Under the pieces are notes generated by a model. It ran no database searches and had not been told where the DNA came from. It was given only the letters and a program-made list of their open reading frames with translations. Both the position numbers and the translations under genes were made by a program. Below, piece after piece: positions 7,364 to 16,615 of a stretch of 64,000 bases of DNA (position 1 is the stretch's first letter; every line of letters begins with the position of its first letter). This stretch comes from CATQHL01 sp965204655 (lineage in GTDB: Bacteria > Actinomycetota > Acidimicrobiia > Acidimicrobiales > CATQHL01), in contig OZ241998.1 of the NCBI GenBank assembly GCA_965204655.1, positions 1,178,001 to 1,242,000 on the forward strand. Reading direction: 5' to 3'.

Positions 7364-9343
7364 TTGAGGCCGTCCAGACGCCCGCGGGTGGGATCAGGCC
7401 GAAGCGGCAAGCAAGCAAGGAGCGCCGGCGGAGCAGGCAGAGACCAAAAGAGCGCCGGGAGCGCCAGCCGCGCCAGCCGCGGAGGCGGCGGAAGAGGCCG
7501 CGGAGGCGGCGACCGCAGCGGAGGGGCGACGCCGACGGAACTCTTCGAACCGCTGGCCATCAAAGAGGAGTTCCCCCCGCCGCTTGCCGACATCCACCCC
7601 GACCCCGCCCGGGGATGGTTCCGCAGGCTGCTGCCCGTCGTAGCCGCACACCGCGGGCTGCTAGCGGTAGGCGTTATTTCCGGAATCATCGCCCTCGCAG
7701 CCGTGGTGGCAGTACCAGCCGCCGCCCGGGCGATGATCGACGCCGCCGCCGACGGCAGACGCAGCGACCTATTCGGTCTGGCGCTCATCCTCGCGGGACT
7801 TGCGCTGTCCAGGATGATTTTCGGCGGCGCCTATCGTCACTCCCTGTTCAAGCTGGCGTTTCGAGTCGACTCCGAACTGCGGGCGCTGCTCCACCGCCAC
7901 CTCAGCCGCCTCTCCTTTTCTTTCTACGACCACACCGCCTCCGGCGACGTGATCTCCCGCGCCAACAGCGACATCCGCTCCATCCAGATTCTGCTGGCGT
8001 TCGCCCCTCTGGGAATCATGTCATTCCTCACCTTCTGCTTGGCCTTGGCCTTTATGCTGACAATCCACGTTCCGTTGACGTTCGTCGCCCTCGCCACCCT
8101 TCCGGTGCTTGGAGTGGTAGGAACCCGCTTCCGCAACCTAGTGCTGCCGCTGTCCTGGATCATTCAAGGCCGCATGGCCGAAGTAGCAGCCATAGTGGAC
8201 GAGAACGTAGGAGGAGCGAGGGTCGTCAAGTCGTTCGCCGCCGAGCGCTCCCAAATCGCCAAACTCTCCAAGGCGTCCCGCCGCCTGCAGTGGGCGTCCG
8301 TCCGGAGCGTGGAGGTGAGGGCGCGCTACAACCCCATTCTCGAAGCCCTGCCGCGCATCGCCATGGGGTTGGTGCTTCTCTACGGCGGTTGGCTGGCGAT
8401 CCGCGGCGACGTCACCATCGGCACGCTCTTCGCCTTCAACGCGTACGTGATAATGCTCCAAGTACCTTTCAGGATGTTCGGCTTCCTTCTGATGCAAACC
8501 CAGAGGGCGGCCGCTGCAGCCAGCCGCGTGTACCAGGTGCTCGACACCGAGCCGGAAATCGTCGAGCCCCCCAGCGCCCTGATACTCCAACGAGCCCAGG
8601 GTGCTCTGGAGTTCGACGAAGTGAACTTCGGCTATACGGACGCATCAGGGCGCGTAGAGCGAGAAATCTTGAACGGCTTCTCCTTCCAAATCCAGCCAGG
8701 CGAGGTGGTGGCGCTGGTGGGTCCCACTGGCTGCGGAAAGTCCACTGCCGTGCGCCTAGCTGCCCGTTTCTACGACGCTCAAAGCGGCGCCGTCCGTCTA
8801 GACGGCCACGACGTCAGGACGCTTAACCTGGCCTGTCTCCGCCATCACGTGGGGGTCGTTTTCGACGAGCCCTTCCTGTTCTCCACGTCCCTGCGCGACA
8901 ACATCGCCTACGGACGCCCCACCGCCACCGGAGATGAAATCCAAGCGGCTGCTGACGCGGCGCAGATTCACGAGTTCATCGGAGACCTCCCCGACGGCTA
9001 CGACGCTCTGGTGGGCGAGCGCGGCTACACCCTCTCGGGCGGGCAGCGCCAACGGGTAGCCATAGCTCGATCCCTGCTCGCCGACCCCGCCGTCCTGCTG
9101 CTCGACGACGCCACCAGCGCAGTGGATTCTGAGGTCGAGGCGGCCATCTTTGCTGGGCTGAGGGCAGGGGGGGAGCGCTCCATGCTGGTGATATCACACC
9201 GCCTCTCCACCATCTCCTTGGCAGACAGGGTGGTCTTCACCGAAGGCGGGCGGGTGGCGGCGGCTGGCAGCCACCACGAACTTCTCGCCTCCGAGCCCCG
9301 TTACGCCCGAGTGCTGGCCGAAAGTCAGGCCAAGGAGGCCTGA
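7364..9343 (+). CDS. ABC exporter half-transporter, subunit with degenerate catalytic site
   Basis: This 659-residue protein starts at TTG 7364 (GTG 7388 is an alternative). After a Gly/Arg-rich N-terminus of about 75 residues comes a six-helix exporter membrane domain (about 85-390) and a nucleotide-binding domain. Walker A is GPTGCGKST (from residue 453) and the signature is LSGGQRQR. Walker B is LLLDDATS, with Asp582 where the catalytic Glu normally stands. The Q-loop reads VFDEPFLF with Asp replacing Gln. The H-loop is ISHRL. This is the degenerate member of an asymmetric heterodimer; its partner begins at the last base of this gene. The cargo (lipid, drug or peptide) is unknown. Confidence 0.88.
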   Translation: MRPSRRPRVGSGRSGKQARSAGGAGRDQKSAGSASRASRGGGGRGRGGGDRSGGATPTELFEPLAIKEEFPPPLADIHPDPARGWFRRLLPVVAAHRGLLAVGVISGIIALAAVVAVPAAARAMIDAAADGRRSDLFGLALILAGLALSRMIFGGAYRHSLFKLAFRVDSELRALLHRHLSRLSFSFYDHTASGDVISRANSDIRSIQILLAFAPLGIMSFLTFCLALAFMLTIHVPLTFVALATLPVLGVVGTRFRNLVLPLSWIIQGRMAEVAAIVDENVGGARVVKSFAAERSQIAKLSKASRRLQWASVRSVEVRARYNPILEALPRIAMGLVLLYGGWLAIRGDVTIGTLFAFNAYVIMLQVPFRMFGFLLMQTQRAAAAASRVYQVLDTEPEIVEPPSALILQRAQGALEFDEVNFGYTDASGRVEREILNGFSFQIQPGEVVALVGPTGCGKSTAVRLAARFYDAQSGAVRLDGHDVRTLNLACLRHHVGVVFDEPFLFSTSLRDNIAYGRPTATGDEIQAAADAAQIHEFIGDLPDGYDALVGERGYTLSGGQRQRVAIARSLLADPAVLLLDDATSAVDSEVEAAIFAGLRAGGERSMLVISHRLSTISLADRVVFTEGGRVAAAGSHHELLASEPRYARVLAESQAKEA

Positions 9344-11388
9344 TGGGTTTCGGCGTAGGAGGCGGAGGGTTCGTCGGCCCGACGCAGTCATCCTCTCAGA
9401 TCAACACGGCTTCAGGCTTGCCGTTCTCGGGCATCCCCTCGGAAATGACCTCAAAGGCCAAGGTCATCCTCGCAGAGGAACCAGAGCACCCCCCCGAGGA
9501 GGTCAACTTCGAGCACGCCCCGGCGCCCGAAGGGCGTCTCAGCCTGTTCTCGCTGCTCGCCCCGCACCGACGACGCGTGATTCTGGTACTCGCTCTGGTG
9601 ATTGCGGAGACCCTCGCTCTGCAAGCCGGCCCCCTGCTCACACAGATCGGAATCGACTCGGGCGTCGTTGGGGGGCGTTTCGACCTGCTCGCCATCGTTA
9701 CGGGCATCTACCTGCTGACGGTGCTCGCCCATGTAGCGGCAGGACGCCTGAGGACGGCCATGGGAGGACGCCTGGGCGAGCGGCTCATGCACGGGCTTAG
9801 GGTGAAGGTTTTCTCCCACCTGCAGCGCCTCTCTCTGGACTACTACACACGAGAGCGGGCCGGAGTGGTGATGACGCGGATGACCAGCGACATCGAAGCC
9901 CTCACGATGCTGCTGCAGGAAGGTCTAGTGGTGATGGTCGTCCAAGCTCTCACCCTCCTCACTATCACCGGCGTTCTCTTCTATCTGAACGCGGGGCTCG
10001 CCGCAATAGCCGTCGCCGTGGTGGGACCCGCCGCGTTCGCCGCCTCCTTGTGGTTTCGCCGAGTCTCCGAAGTGAGCTACGGGCGCGTGCGCGACCGGAT
10101 AGCCGAACTGCTCTCCGATCTTTCAGAGAATCTCGCCGGCATCCGAGTCATCACCGCCACCGGCCGCCGCCGCCAGAACATCGCAGCGCACCGCAACCGG
10201 ATCGGCTACCACGAGTTGGCCAACGTGGAGACCTCCCGCGTCTCCACCATCTACGGCTCCGCAACCGAGGGGGTGGGGATCATCGCCCAGGCCGCCGTGC
10301 TGGGGGTGGGAGGGTGGTTCGTGGTAGACGGCCGCCTCAGCCTGGGCGAACTGACCGCCTTCGCCCTCTACCTGACGGCATTCTTCGCTCCAATACAACA
10401 ACTGGTCAACCTTTACAACGCCTACCAACAAGGACAGGCTTCGGTCGTCAAACTGAGAGAACTCCTGAACACCCCCGTCGACGTCCCAGAAGCTCCCGGA
10501 GCAGTGGAATTGCCACCGGTGCGCGGGCGCATCACATTCGAAGACGTGCAATTCGGGTATACGCCTGAGGAACCTGTGCTGAAAGGAGTGAGCCTAGAGA
10601 TCCCGGCCGGCAGCAGCCTTTCCATCGTGGGAGAGACAGGCGCCGGGAAATCCACCATCGCAAAACTGGCCATACGCTTCTACGACCCCGACAAGGGCCG
10701 CGTGCTGATAGACGGCACGGATCTAGTAGACGTGAAACTGGATTCGCTTCGCAGGCAACTCGGAGTGGTTCCGCAGGAGCCGTTCCTGTTCGCCGACAGC
10801 ATCCGCTCCAACATCACCTTCGCACGAGCAGACACCTCCGAAGAAGAAGTCCTAGAGGCCTGCCACCAGGTCGGACTCGAAGAGTTAATCGAAAGCCTGC
10901 CCGACGGCCTCGACACGTTCTGCCACGAGCGGGGGGCGTCTCTGTCCGCAGGGGAGCGCCAACTCCTGGCGCTGACCCGAGCGTTTCTGGCTCGACCTAG
11001 GGTGCTCATCCTCGACGAGGCCACGTCTAACCTTGATCTGCGCTCCGAGGCACTGATAGAACGCGCCCTCGACGTGCTGCTGAAAGGACGTACCGCCATC
11101 ATCATCGCCCACAGACTCGCCACAGCCATGCGAGCAGAACGCATCGCCGTAGTGGACGGCGGGCGCATCGTGGAAATCGGCAGCCACGACGAACTCCTCG
11201 CCGAGGGCGGGCGCTACAAACGCATGTACGAAGCTTGGCAAACGCACGCGGGGGGCGGGGACGGCGGTAGGCGCGGCACGGGGGGCGGGGACGGCAGGGA
11301 CGGCGGGCGGCGCGGCACGGGGGGCAGAGGCGGGAACGGGCGGCGCGGCACGGGGGACGGCGACGGCAGGAACGGCGTACAACCTTGA
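9343..11388 (+). CDS. ABC exporter half-transporter, catalytically complete partner
   Basis: This 681-residue protein has its ATG overlapping the previous TGA by one base and AAGGAGG at 9332-9338 as ribosome site. It has an exporter membrane domain (about 60-350), then a nucleotide-binding domain. Walker A is GETGAGKST, the Q-loop is VVPQEPFLF, Walker B is LILDEATS with Glu559 present, and the H-loop is IAHRL. Its signature is LSAGERQ rather than LSGGQ. Together with the previous subunit this gives one consensus ATP site (this Walker B plus the partner's LSGGQ) and one degenerate site, as in the TM287/288 class. The last 45 residues are a low-complexity Gly/Asp/Arg tail (repeats of GGRRGTGG) absent from typical exporters. 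Confidence 0.9.
   Translation: MGFGVGGGGFVGPTQSSSQINTASGLPFSGIPSEMTSKAKVILAEEPEHPPEEVNFEHAPAPEGRLSLFSLLAPHRRRVILVLALVIAETLALQAGPLLTQIGIDSGVVGGRFDLLAIVTGIYLLTVLAHVAAGRLRTAMGGRLGERLMHGLRVKVFSHLQRLSLDYYTRERAGVVMTRMTSDIEALTMLLQEGLVVMVVQALTLLTITGVLFYLNAGLAAIAVAVVGPAAFAASLWFRRVSEVSYGRVRDRIAELLSDLSENLAGIRVITATGRRRQNIAAHRNRIGYHELANVETSRVSTIYGSATEGVGIIAQAAVLGVGGWFVVDGRLSLGELTAFALYLTAFFAPIQQLVNLYNAYQQGQASVVKLRELLNTPVDVPEAPGAVELPPVRGRITFEDVQFGYTPEEPVLKGVSLEIPAGSSLSIVGETGAGKSTIAKLAIRFYDPDKGRVLIDGTDLVDVKLDSLRRQLGVVPQEPFLFADSIRSNITFARADTSEEEVLEACHQVGLEELIESLPDGLDTFCHERGASLSAGERQLLALTRAFLARPRVLILDEATSNLDLRSEALIERALDVLLKGRTAIIIAHRLATAMRAERIAVVDGGRIVEIGSHDELLAEGGRYKRMYEAWQTHAGGGDGGRRGTGGGDGRDGGRRGTGGRGGNGRRGTGDGDGRNGVQP
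11261..11378 (+). repeat. GGGGGCGGGGACGGC-type tandem repeats encoding the exporter's Gly/Arg tail
   Basis: Variants of CGGCGCGGCACGGGGGGCGGGGACGG occur about four times in a row, in frame, at the end of the ABC exporter gene. The reading frame stays open through them to the TGA at 11386-11388. Confidence 0.6.
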
Positions 11389-12212
11389 ACTCCGCCGTCT
11401 CCGAACCTGCAGCCGGCGGAATGGCCGCCGACGCCCCTGCACTGCGACTCAGGGAAGTAAGCGTGGTACGCGACGGCCGCCGCCTGCTCGACGGCATCAA
11501 CTGGAGCGTGCTCGCAGGACAACGCTGGGTCGTGCTGGGCCCCAACGGGGCAGGTAAGTCCACCCTCATGCGGGTGGCGGCGCTTTACCTGCACCCCTCG
11601 GAGGGCGAAGTAGAGGTGCTCGGCAGACGCCTGGGGCGGGTGGACGTCCGGCGCATGAGGCACCTGGTGGGTTACGCAGCTGCTTTCCTTTCAGACGGGT
11701 TGCGTCCGAGCATCTCGGCCGTCGACGTGGTCGTGACGGCTGTCCACGGCGCCCTCGAGCCCTGGTGGCACGAATACAGCGACGCTGAGCGCGAAAAGGC
11801 CTGTTCCCTGCTTAATCGTCTGGGCGTAGTGCACTTGGCAGATCATCCTTTCGGATCGCTGTCTTCGGGAGAGCGTCAGCGGGTTCAGATCGCCCGGACG
11901 CTGATGACCGACCCTGCGCTTCTGCTGCTCGACGAGCCCACGGCCGCTCTAGACCTAGCGGGCAGGGAGAGCCTTATCCGCACCCTCGACGACTTGAGCA
12001 AAGACCCATCCACGCCGCCGACCGTGCTTGTGACCCACCACACCGAGGAAATCCCTTCGGGGTTCGAACACGTCCTGCTGCTGCGAGAGGGCAAAGCGAT
12101 AGCCGCTGGCGGGGCGGACGAGGTTCTGACCAACGAAAATCTTAGCCAATGCTTCGACCTAGAACTGGAGTTGGAACACAGGCGCGGGCGCTGGTGGGCA
12201 TTCGCCAAGTAG
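11385..12212 (+). CDS. Stand-alone ABC transporter ATP-binding protein
   Basis: This 275-residue ATPase domain has no membrane segment. It shows Walker A GPNGAGKST, signature LSSGERQR, Walker B LLLLDEPTAALD and an H-loop histidine in VTHHTEE. It carries the WWHEY insertion typical of the ModF/YlmA-like class of iron- or molybdate-type ATPases, but that subclass assignment is tentative. It starts at TTG 11385, overlapping the exporter stop by four bases, or at ATG 11421 after a weak GGCGGA. It is probably co-transcribed with the exporter pair but lacks a permease gene of its own here. It could act as a regulatory or translation-type ATPase, or pair with a permease elsewhere. Confidence 0.82.
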   Translation: MNSAVSEPAAGGMAADAPALRLREVSVVRDGRRLLDGINWSVLAGQRWVVLGPNGAGKSTLMRVAALYLHPSEGEVEVLGRRLGRVDVRRMRHLVGYAAAFLSDGLRPSISAVDVVVTAVHGALEPWWHEYSDAEREKACSLLNRLGVVHLADHPFGSLSSGERQRVQIARTLMTDPALLLLDEPTAALDLAGRESLIRTLDDLSKDPSTPPTVLVTHHTEEIPSGFEHVLLLREGKAIAAGGADEVLTNENLSQCFDLELELEHRRGRWWAFAK

Positions 12213-12240
12213 CCCGACCTGCTGACGGGGCGACCTCTGT

Positions 12241-14307
12241 TTAGGTTGCTTCTTCGGAAGGGAAGGTGATTTCTCCCCACCACCGTTCTTCTGAGTTTTT
12301 GCCTTCCCAGCAGTGGATGTCTCCTGTTGTGAGGACGCCGCATTGGTGGTTGTAGCCTGCGCTTACGGCTGTGTAGGGTCCGGCTAGTTGGTAGGTTTCG
12401 CTTCGGTCGGTGCTCCAGCAGTCCATTGCGCCGCTGTCTTTAAGCAAGGCGCAGGAGTAGTCGCCTCCCACGCTGAGAGCCGCATAGCCTCCGCCTTCGC
12501 CTCTGCGGATGTCATAGGCGGGGCTCCAGGTCCAGTCCTCGGGTTTCATCCAGGCTGCGCCCCAGCACTCCACCACTCCTGTGGGACGCAGACCGCAGGC
12601 CTCCTGCCTCCCCACCCCCACCTCGGTGAACTCCCCCTCTGGGTGGTGAACCCTGATAGCTGTATCCTCTAAAACGATCCCCCACTCCCCGTAGCGTTCG
12701 TACCCTTCGTCGTCGCCCCAGCACTCCACGGACTGATCAGGGCGCAAACCGCAGGAATACCCCCAGTCCCCCCACCTGCCTTCGTCCCTCTCAGGGGTAA
12801 ATATTACCTCGTGGCCACCCCAACCTGCGTGAACGCCTGTGAGCGGTCCTCTAGGAGGGACGATCTTGCTTCGCCTGCCTCCGTAACCCCAGCACTCCAC
12901 CACTCCTGTGGGGCGCAACCCGCAAACAAAATCCCAACTGGACGTCAAGACGGTGAATGGCCCCTCGGGGGTCTCCACTGGAGACTCACCCTGCGGGAAA
13001 CGAGGAAAGGAGTATTCACCATTGGGATTGAAGGCATCATCAAAGTAATCACAGACTGCTTCCCCGCCCGGACGCAACCCGCAAAAATAGTTGAGACCCC
13101 CAACGATCCCTGTGACCTCCTCAGACGAAGCGTCCCCCGACTTCCAACAATACCGCGCCCCGTAGTGGTAGCCGCAGGCGTTTCCCTCCCCGAACACCGC
13201 ATCGGAATAGGGAAAATCTCCGGGCGCCGGATGCGACCAACTGCTGCCGTCTGTAGACCAGCACTCCGCCTCCCCGCTAGGACGCAAACCGCAAGGAATG
13301 CGGCCCACGAAGAAAACAGATGCAAACACACCCTCCGGAGGGGAAAGATACGGGTTGTAAACATCGACCTCAATGAAATTCCCCCAGCATTCCACGCTCC
13401 CGTCGGTCCGCAACCCGCAAACATCGGACCCTCCCAACCGGGTGTGAACACTCTCGAACTCCCCTTCCGGGAACGACAACTCGCCCGCAACACGCTCTCC
13501 AGTGGCAGTATAACCGTGGTAAGTGTAACCGTCCCCCCAGCACTCCACCGAGCCACCTACTCTCACACCACACCCGAAAGTATTAGCTAACGCGAAGTCA
13601 AGGAATACACCTTCTGGAGGGAAATCAACAGGCTGACGCCACCCAGTAGAACCCCAACAAACCACCTCTTCATCCACCCGCACAGCGCACGCATGCTCAA
13701 ACCCCACAGACACCTCAGTAAACACACCCCCAGGCGGGGAAACCACCACATCACGATTACGACCCCAACACACCAACACACCTGAAGGGCGCAACCCGCA
13801 AGCATTACCGAAACCAGCACTCACCGAAACAAACACACCTTCAGGTACCACAGCATCCACAGGATCATCACTCCACCTATTGAATACTCTCTTCCACCAA
13901 TCAGCCCACAAGGAAGACCCGCCCCAATCCCTGCCCCACTCCCAGCACTCCACCCCACCCCCTTCACGCAAACCACACGAATAACCCAAACCAGCGCTCA
14001 CATCCACAAACACCCCACCAAGATCACCCCCAAGCTCCGTCGGAGGGGCAACCACAGAAGTGGTAGCCCCCACCGGAACCGAGGGCACCGACCAAGGCGC
14101 CTCCCCAACAACCGTAGACGAAGAAGAAACAGTCACCGACGAATCATTACCCCCGCCCGCTGTCACCGAGGTCGGCGAAACCGCAGACCCCTGAGGAGGC
14201 TCACCTAGAGGCGGAGGCTCAACCGAGGGCGCTCCACCCGCGCAAGCCGACACCACCAAAACAACAGCCAGCCACGCCCCCGAACGCCGCCGGATACTAA
14301 CAGTCAC
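12241..14307 (-). CDS. RCC1-repeat lipoprotein, array copy 1 (13 repeats)
   Basis: Secreted lipoprotein of about 688 residues. I choose the GTG at 14307 because AGGAG lies nine bases upstream, as in all other copies; a GTG six bases earlier is too close to it. The lipobox is VVSAC, near residue 22, followed by a Pro/Ser/Thr linker to about residue 95. The rest consists of 13 RCC1-type repeats with the core C-G-L-R-x-x-G-x-x-x-C-W-G. Each has two cysteines about 10 residues apart, which could form a disulfide once outside the cell. Compared with the other copies, one repeat (number 10) is missing, with the join exactly at E-C-W-G. RCC1 repeats build beta-propellers that bind proteins. The partner here is unknown. 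It is the last gene of the array. Confidence 0.85.
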   Translation of the reverse strand: MTVSIRRRSGAWLAVVLVVSACAGGAPSVEPPPLGEPPQGSAVSPTSVTAGGGNDSSVTVSSSSTVVGEAPWSVPSVPVGATTSVVAPPTELGGDLGGVFVDVSAGLGYSCGLREGGGVECWEWGRDWGGSSLWADWWKRVFNRWSDDPVDAVVPEGVFVSVSAGFGNACGLRPSGVLVCWGRNRDVVVSPPGGVFTEVSVGFEHACAVRVDEEVVCWGSTGWRQPVDFPPEGVFLDFALANTFGCGVRVGGSVECWGDGYTYHGYTATGERVAGELSFPEGEFESVHTRLGGSDVCGLRTDGSVECWGNFIEVDVYNPYLSPPEGVFASVFFVGRIPCGLRPSGEAECWSTDGSSWSHPAPGDFPYSDAVFGEGNACGYHYGARYCWKSGDASSEEVTGIVGGLNYFCGLRPGGEAVCDYFDDAFNPNGEYSFPRFPQGESPVETPEGPFTVLTSSWDFVCGLRPTGVVECWGYGGRRSKIVPPRGPLTGVHAGWGGHEVIFTPERDEGRWGDWGYSCGLRPDQSVECWGDDEGYERYGEWGIVLEDTAIRVHHPEGEFTEVGVGRQEACGLRPTGVVECWGAAWMKPEDWTWSPAYDIRRGEGGGYAALSVGGDYSCALLKDSGAMDCWSTDRSETYQLAGPYTAVSAGYNHQCGVLTTGDIHCWEGKNSEERWWGEITFPSEEAT

Positions 14308-14385
14308 CGCCACTGACTCCTGCGAAGACCCTCAGAAGGGCAGTTCCCTCTCCAACGACTCCAAGGGACGATCTCAATAGGCGTA

Positions 14386-14413
14386 AAACTAGGATTGCGT
14401 TCACTAGCATCAA
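14386..14413 (-). promoter_or_regulatory. Candidate promoter in spacer between array copies 2 and 1
   Basis: Read on the minus strand, TTGATG and TAGTTT are 16 bases apart in the 101-base spacer, just after the upstream gene's TGA. The arrangement is kept in all four spacers, but these are recent duplicates, so conservation adds little. Confidence 0.3.
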
Positions 14414-14414
14414 C

Positions 14415-16508
14415 TCAGTTTGCCTCTTCGGCGGGGATGGTGATTTCTTCCCAGCGCTGCTCTTGTGGGTTTTCGCCCTCCCAGCAGTGGACATCTCCTG
14501 TTGCCAGCACGCCGCATTGGTGACCGTAGCCTGCGCTTACGGCTGTGTAGGGGCCGGCAAGTTGGTAGGTTTCGCTGCGGTCGGTGCTCCAACAGTCCAC
14601 AGCGCCGCTGTCTTTAAGCAAGGCGCAGGAGTAGTCGCCTCCCACGCTGAGGGCCGCATAGCCTCCGCCTTCGCCGCTGCGGACGTCATAGGCGGGACTC
14701 CAGCTCCAGTCTTCGGGGTTCATCCAAGCTGCGCCCCAGCACTCCACCACTCCGGTGGGGCGCAGCCCGCAGGCTTCGTGTTTACCTACTCCAATTTCGG
14801 TGAACTCCCCCTCGGGGTGGTGAACCCTGATAGCTGTATCCTCTAAAACGATCCCCCACTCCCCGTAGCGTTCGTGCCCGGCGGCGTCGTCGCCCCAGCA
14901 TTCCACGGACTGATCGGGGCGCAACCCGCAAGAATACCCCCAGTCTGCCCTCTCCGAAAATGCGCTGGTGTCTCTCCTTACTTGGAGGCCGCCCCAGCCT
15001 GCGTGAACGCCTGTGAGCGGTCCTCTAGGGGGGACGATCTTGCTTCGCCTGCCTCCGTAACCCCAGCACTCCAACTCACCCGAGGGCCGCAAACCGCACG
15101 CGAATGTGTCCCATCCCACTTTTACCTGAGTGAACCTGCCCTCCGGAGGGGAGGACTGCCCGTAAGTGTTCATCCCCCAACACTCCACCGCCCCCCCGGA
15201 GCGCAACCCGCAAACAAAATTCCCGCTAGACGCCAAAACCGCGAACGGCCCCTCGGGAGGCTCCACCGGGGACTCACCCTGCGGGTGACGGTGAGGCTCG
15301 CGTCCATCCCGGACAAAGTAATCATCAAAGTAATCACAAACTGCTTCCCCGCCCGGACGCAACCCGCAATAATAGTTAGACCCTTCAACGATCCCTGTGA
15401 CCTCCTCAGGCGAACCGGCCCCCGACTCCCAACACAACCGCGCCCTGTAGTAATAACCGCAGGCGTTACCCTCCCCGTACACAGCATTGGGGTGATCCCC
15501 AGGCTCGGGATGCGACCAAACTCTGTCGTCAGACCAGCACTCCGCCTCCCCGCTAGGACGCAAACCGCAGGGAACGCTGCCCACGAAGAAGACGGAGGCG
15601 AATTCCCCCTCCGGAGGAGAAAGATACGAGTAATTATTGTCCTCCAAGATATTCCTCCAGCATTCCACGCTTCTGTCGGTCCGCAACCCGCAAACATGAT
15701 TGTCTCCATCCCAGGCGTGAACGCTCTGGAATTCCCCCTCCGGAAGAGGCAACTCGCCGCACGGACCCCTGCAATAGTCAGTGTAACCGCCCCCCCAACA
15801 CTCCACCGAACCCCCCGCCCTCACACCGCAACCGAAACCATTAGCCAACGCGAAATCAACGAACACCCCCTCCGGAGGGAAATCAACAGGCTCGCGCCAC
15901 CCAGTAGAACCCCAACAAACCACCTTCTCATCCACCCGCACGGCGCACGCATGCTCAAGCCCCACAGACACCTCAGTGAACACACCCCCAGGCGGGGAAC
16001 CCACAACATCACGATTACGACCCCAACACACCAACACACCCGAAGGGCGCAGCCCGCAAGCATAACCGAAACCAGCGCTAACCAGGGAAAACACACCCCC
16101 AGGTACTTCAGCATCAACAGGATCCTCACTCCAATTCCGGAGTACTATCTCCCACCAATCAGACGGCACAGAAGCCCCGCCCCACTCCCAGCACTCCACC
16201 CCGCCCCCCTCACGCAAACCACACGAATAACCGAAACCAGCGCTCACATCCACAAACATTCCACCAGGATCACCCCCAACCTCCAGCGGAGGAACAACCG
16301 GAGGGAAAACAACCGTAGACGAAGAAGAAACAGTCCCCAACGAACCATTACCCCCACCCGCTGTCACCGAGGTCGGCGAAACCGCAGACCCCTGAGGAGG
16401 CTCACCTGGAGGCGGAGGTTCAACCGAGGGCGCGCCGCCCGCGCAAGCCGACACCACCAAAACAACAGCCAGCCACGCCCCCGAACGCAGCCGGATACTA
16501 ACAGTCAC
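14415..16508 (-). CDS. RCC1-repeat lipoprotein, array copy 2 (14 repeats)
   Basis: This 697-residue lipoprotein has a GTG start with AGGAG nine bases upstream. The lipobox is VVSAC. Fourteen C-G-L-R...C-W-type repeats can be counted, consistent with two seven-bladed propellers. Copy-specific segments are G-G-A-S-V-P-S-D-W-W after repeat 1 (shared with copy 4), Y-T-D-Y-C-R-G-P-C-G after repeat 4 (two extra cysteines, shared with copies 3 and 5) and I-L-E-D-N-N-Y-S-Y after repeat 5 (shared with copy 3). Repeat 7 is divergent (CGYYYRARLCW) and repeat 8 ends in C-D-Y-F instead of C-W-G in all copies. So position-specific deviations are maintained. No enzymatic motif is visible. Confidence 0.85.
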   Translation of the reverse strand: MTVSIRLRSGAWLAVVLVVSACAGGAPSVEPPPPGEPPQGSAVSPTSVTAGGGNGSLGTVSSSSTVVFPPVVPPLEVGGDPGGMFVDVSAGFGYSCGLREGGGVECWEWGGASVPSDWWEIVLRNWSEDPVDAEVPGGVFSLVSAGFGYACGLRPSGVLVCWGRNRDVVGSPPGGVFTEVSVGLEHACAVRVDEKVVCWGSTGWREPVDFPPEGVFVDFALANGFGCGVRAGGSVECWGGGYTDYCRGPCGELPLPEGEFQSVHAWDGDNHVCGLRTDRSVECWRNILEDNNYSYLSPPEGEFASVFFVGSVPCGLRPSGEAECWSDDRVWSHPEPGDHPNAVYGEGNACGYYYRARLCWESGAGSPEEVTGIVEGSNYYCGLRPGGEAVCDYFDDYFVRDGREPHRHPQGESPVEPPEGPFAVLASSGNFVCGLRSGGAVECWGMNTYGQSSPPEGRFTQVKVGWDTFACGLRPSGELECWGYGGRRSKIVPPRGPLTGVHAGWGGLQVRRDTSAFSERADWGYSCGLRPDQSVECWGDDAAGHERYGEWGIVLEDTAIRVHHPEGEFTEIGVGKHEACGLRPTGVVECWGAAWMNPEDWSWSPAYDVRSGEGGGYAALSVGGDYSCALLKDSGAVDCWSTDRSETYQLAGPYTAVSAGYGHQCGVLATGDVHCWEGENPQEQRWEEITIPAEEAN

Positions 16509-16586
16509 CGTAACCCGCTCCTGCGAAGACCCTCAGAAAGGAAGTTTCCTCTCCAACGACTCCAAGGGACGATCTCAGTAGGCACA

Positions 16587-16614
16587 AAGCTAGGATTGCG
16601 TTCACTAGCATCAA
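16587..16614 (-). promoter_or_regulatory. Candidate promoter in spacer between array copies 3 and 2
   Basis: Minus-strand TTGATG and TAGCTT are 16 bases apart in the conserved spacer after copy 3. Confidence 0.3.
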
Positions 16615-16615
16615 C

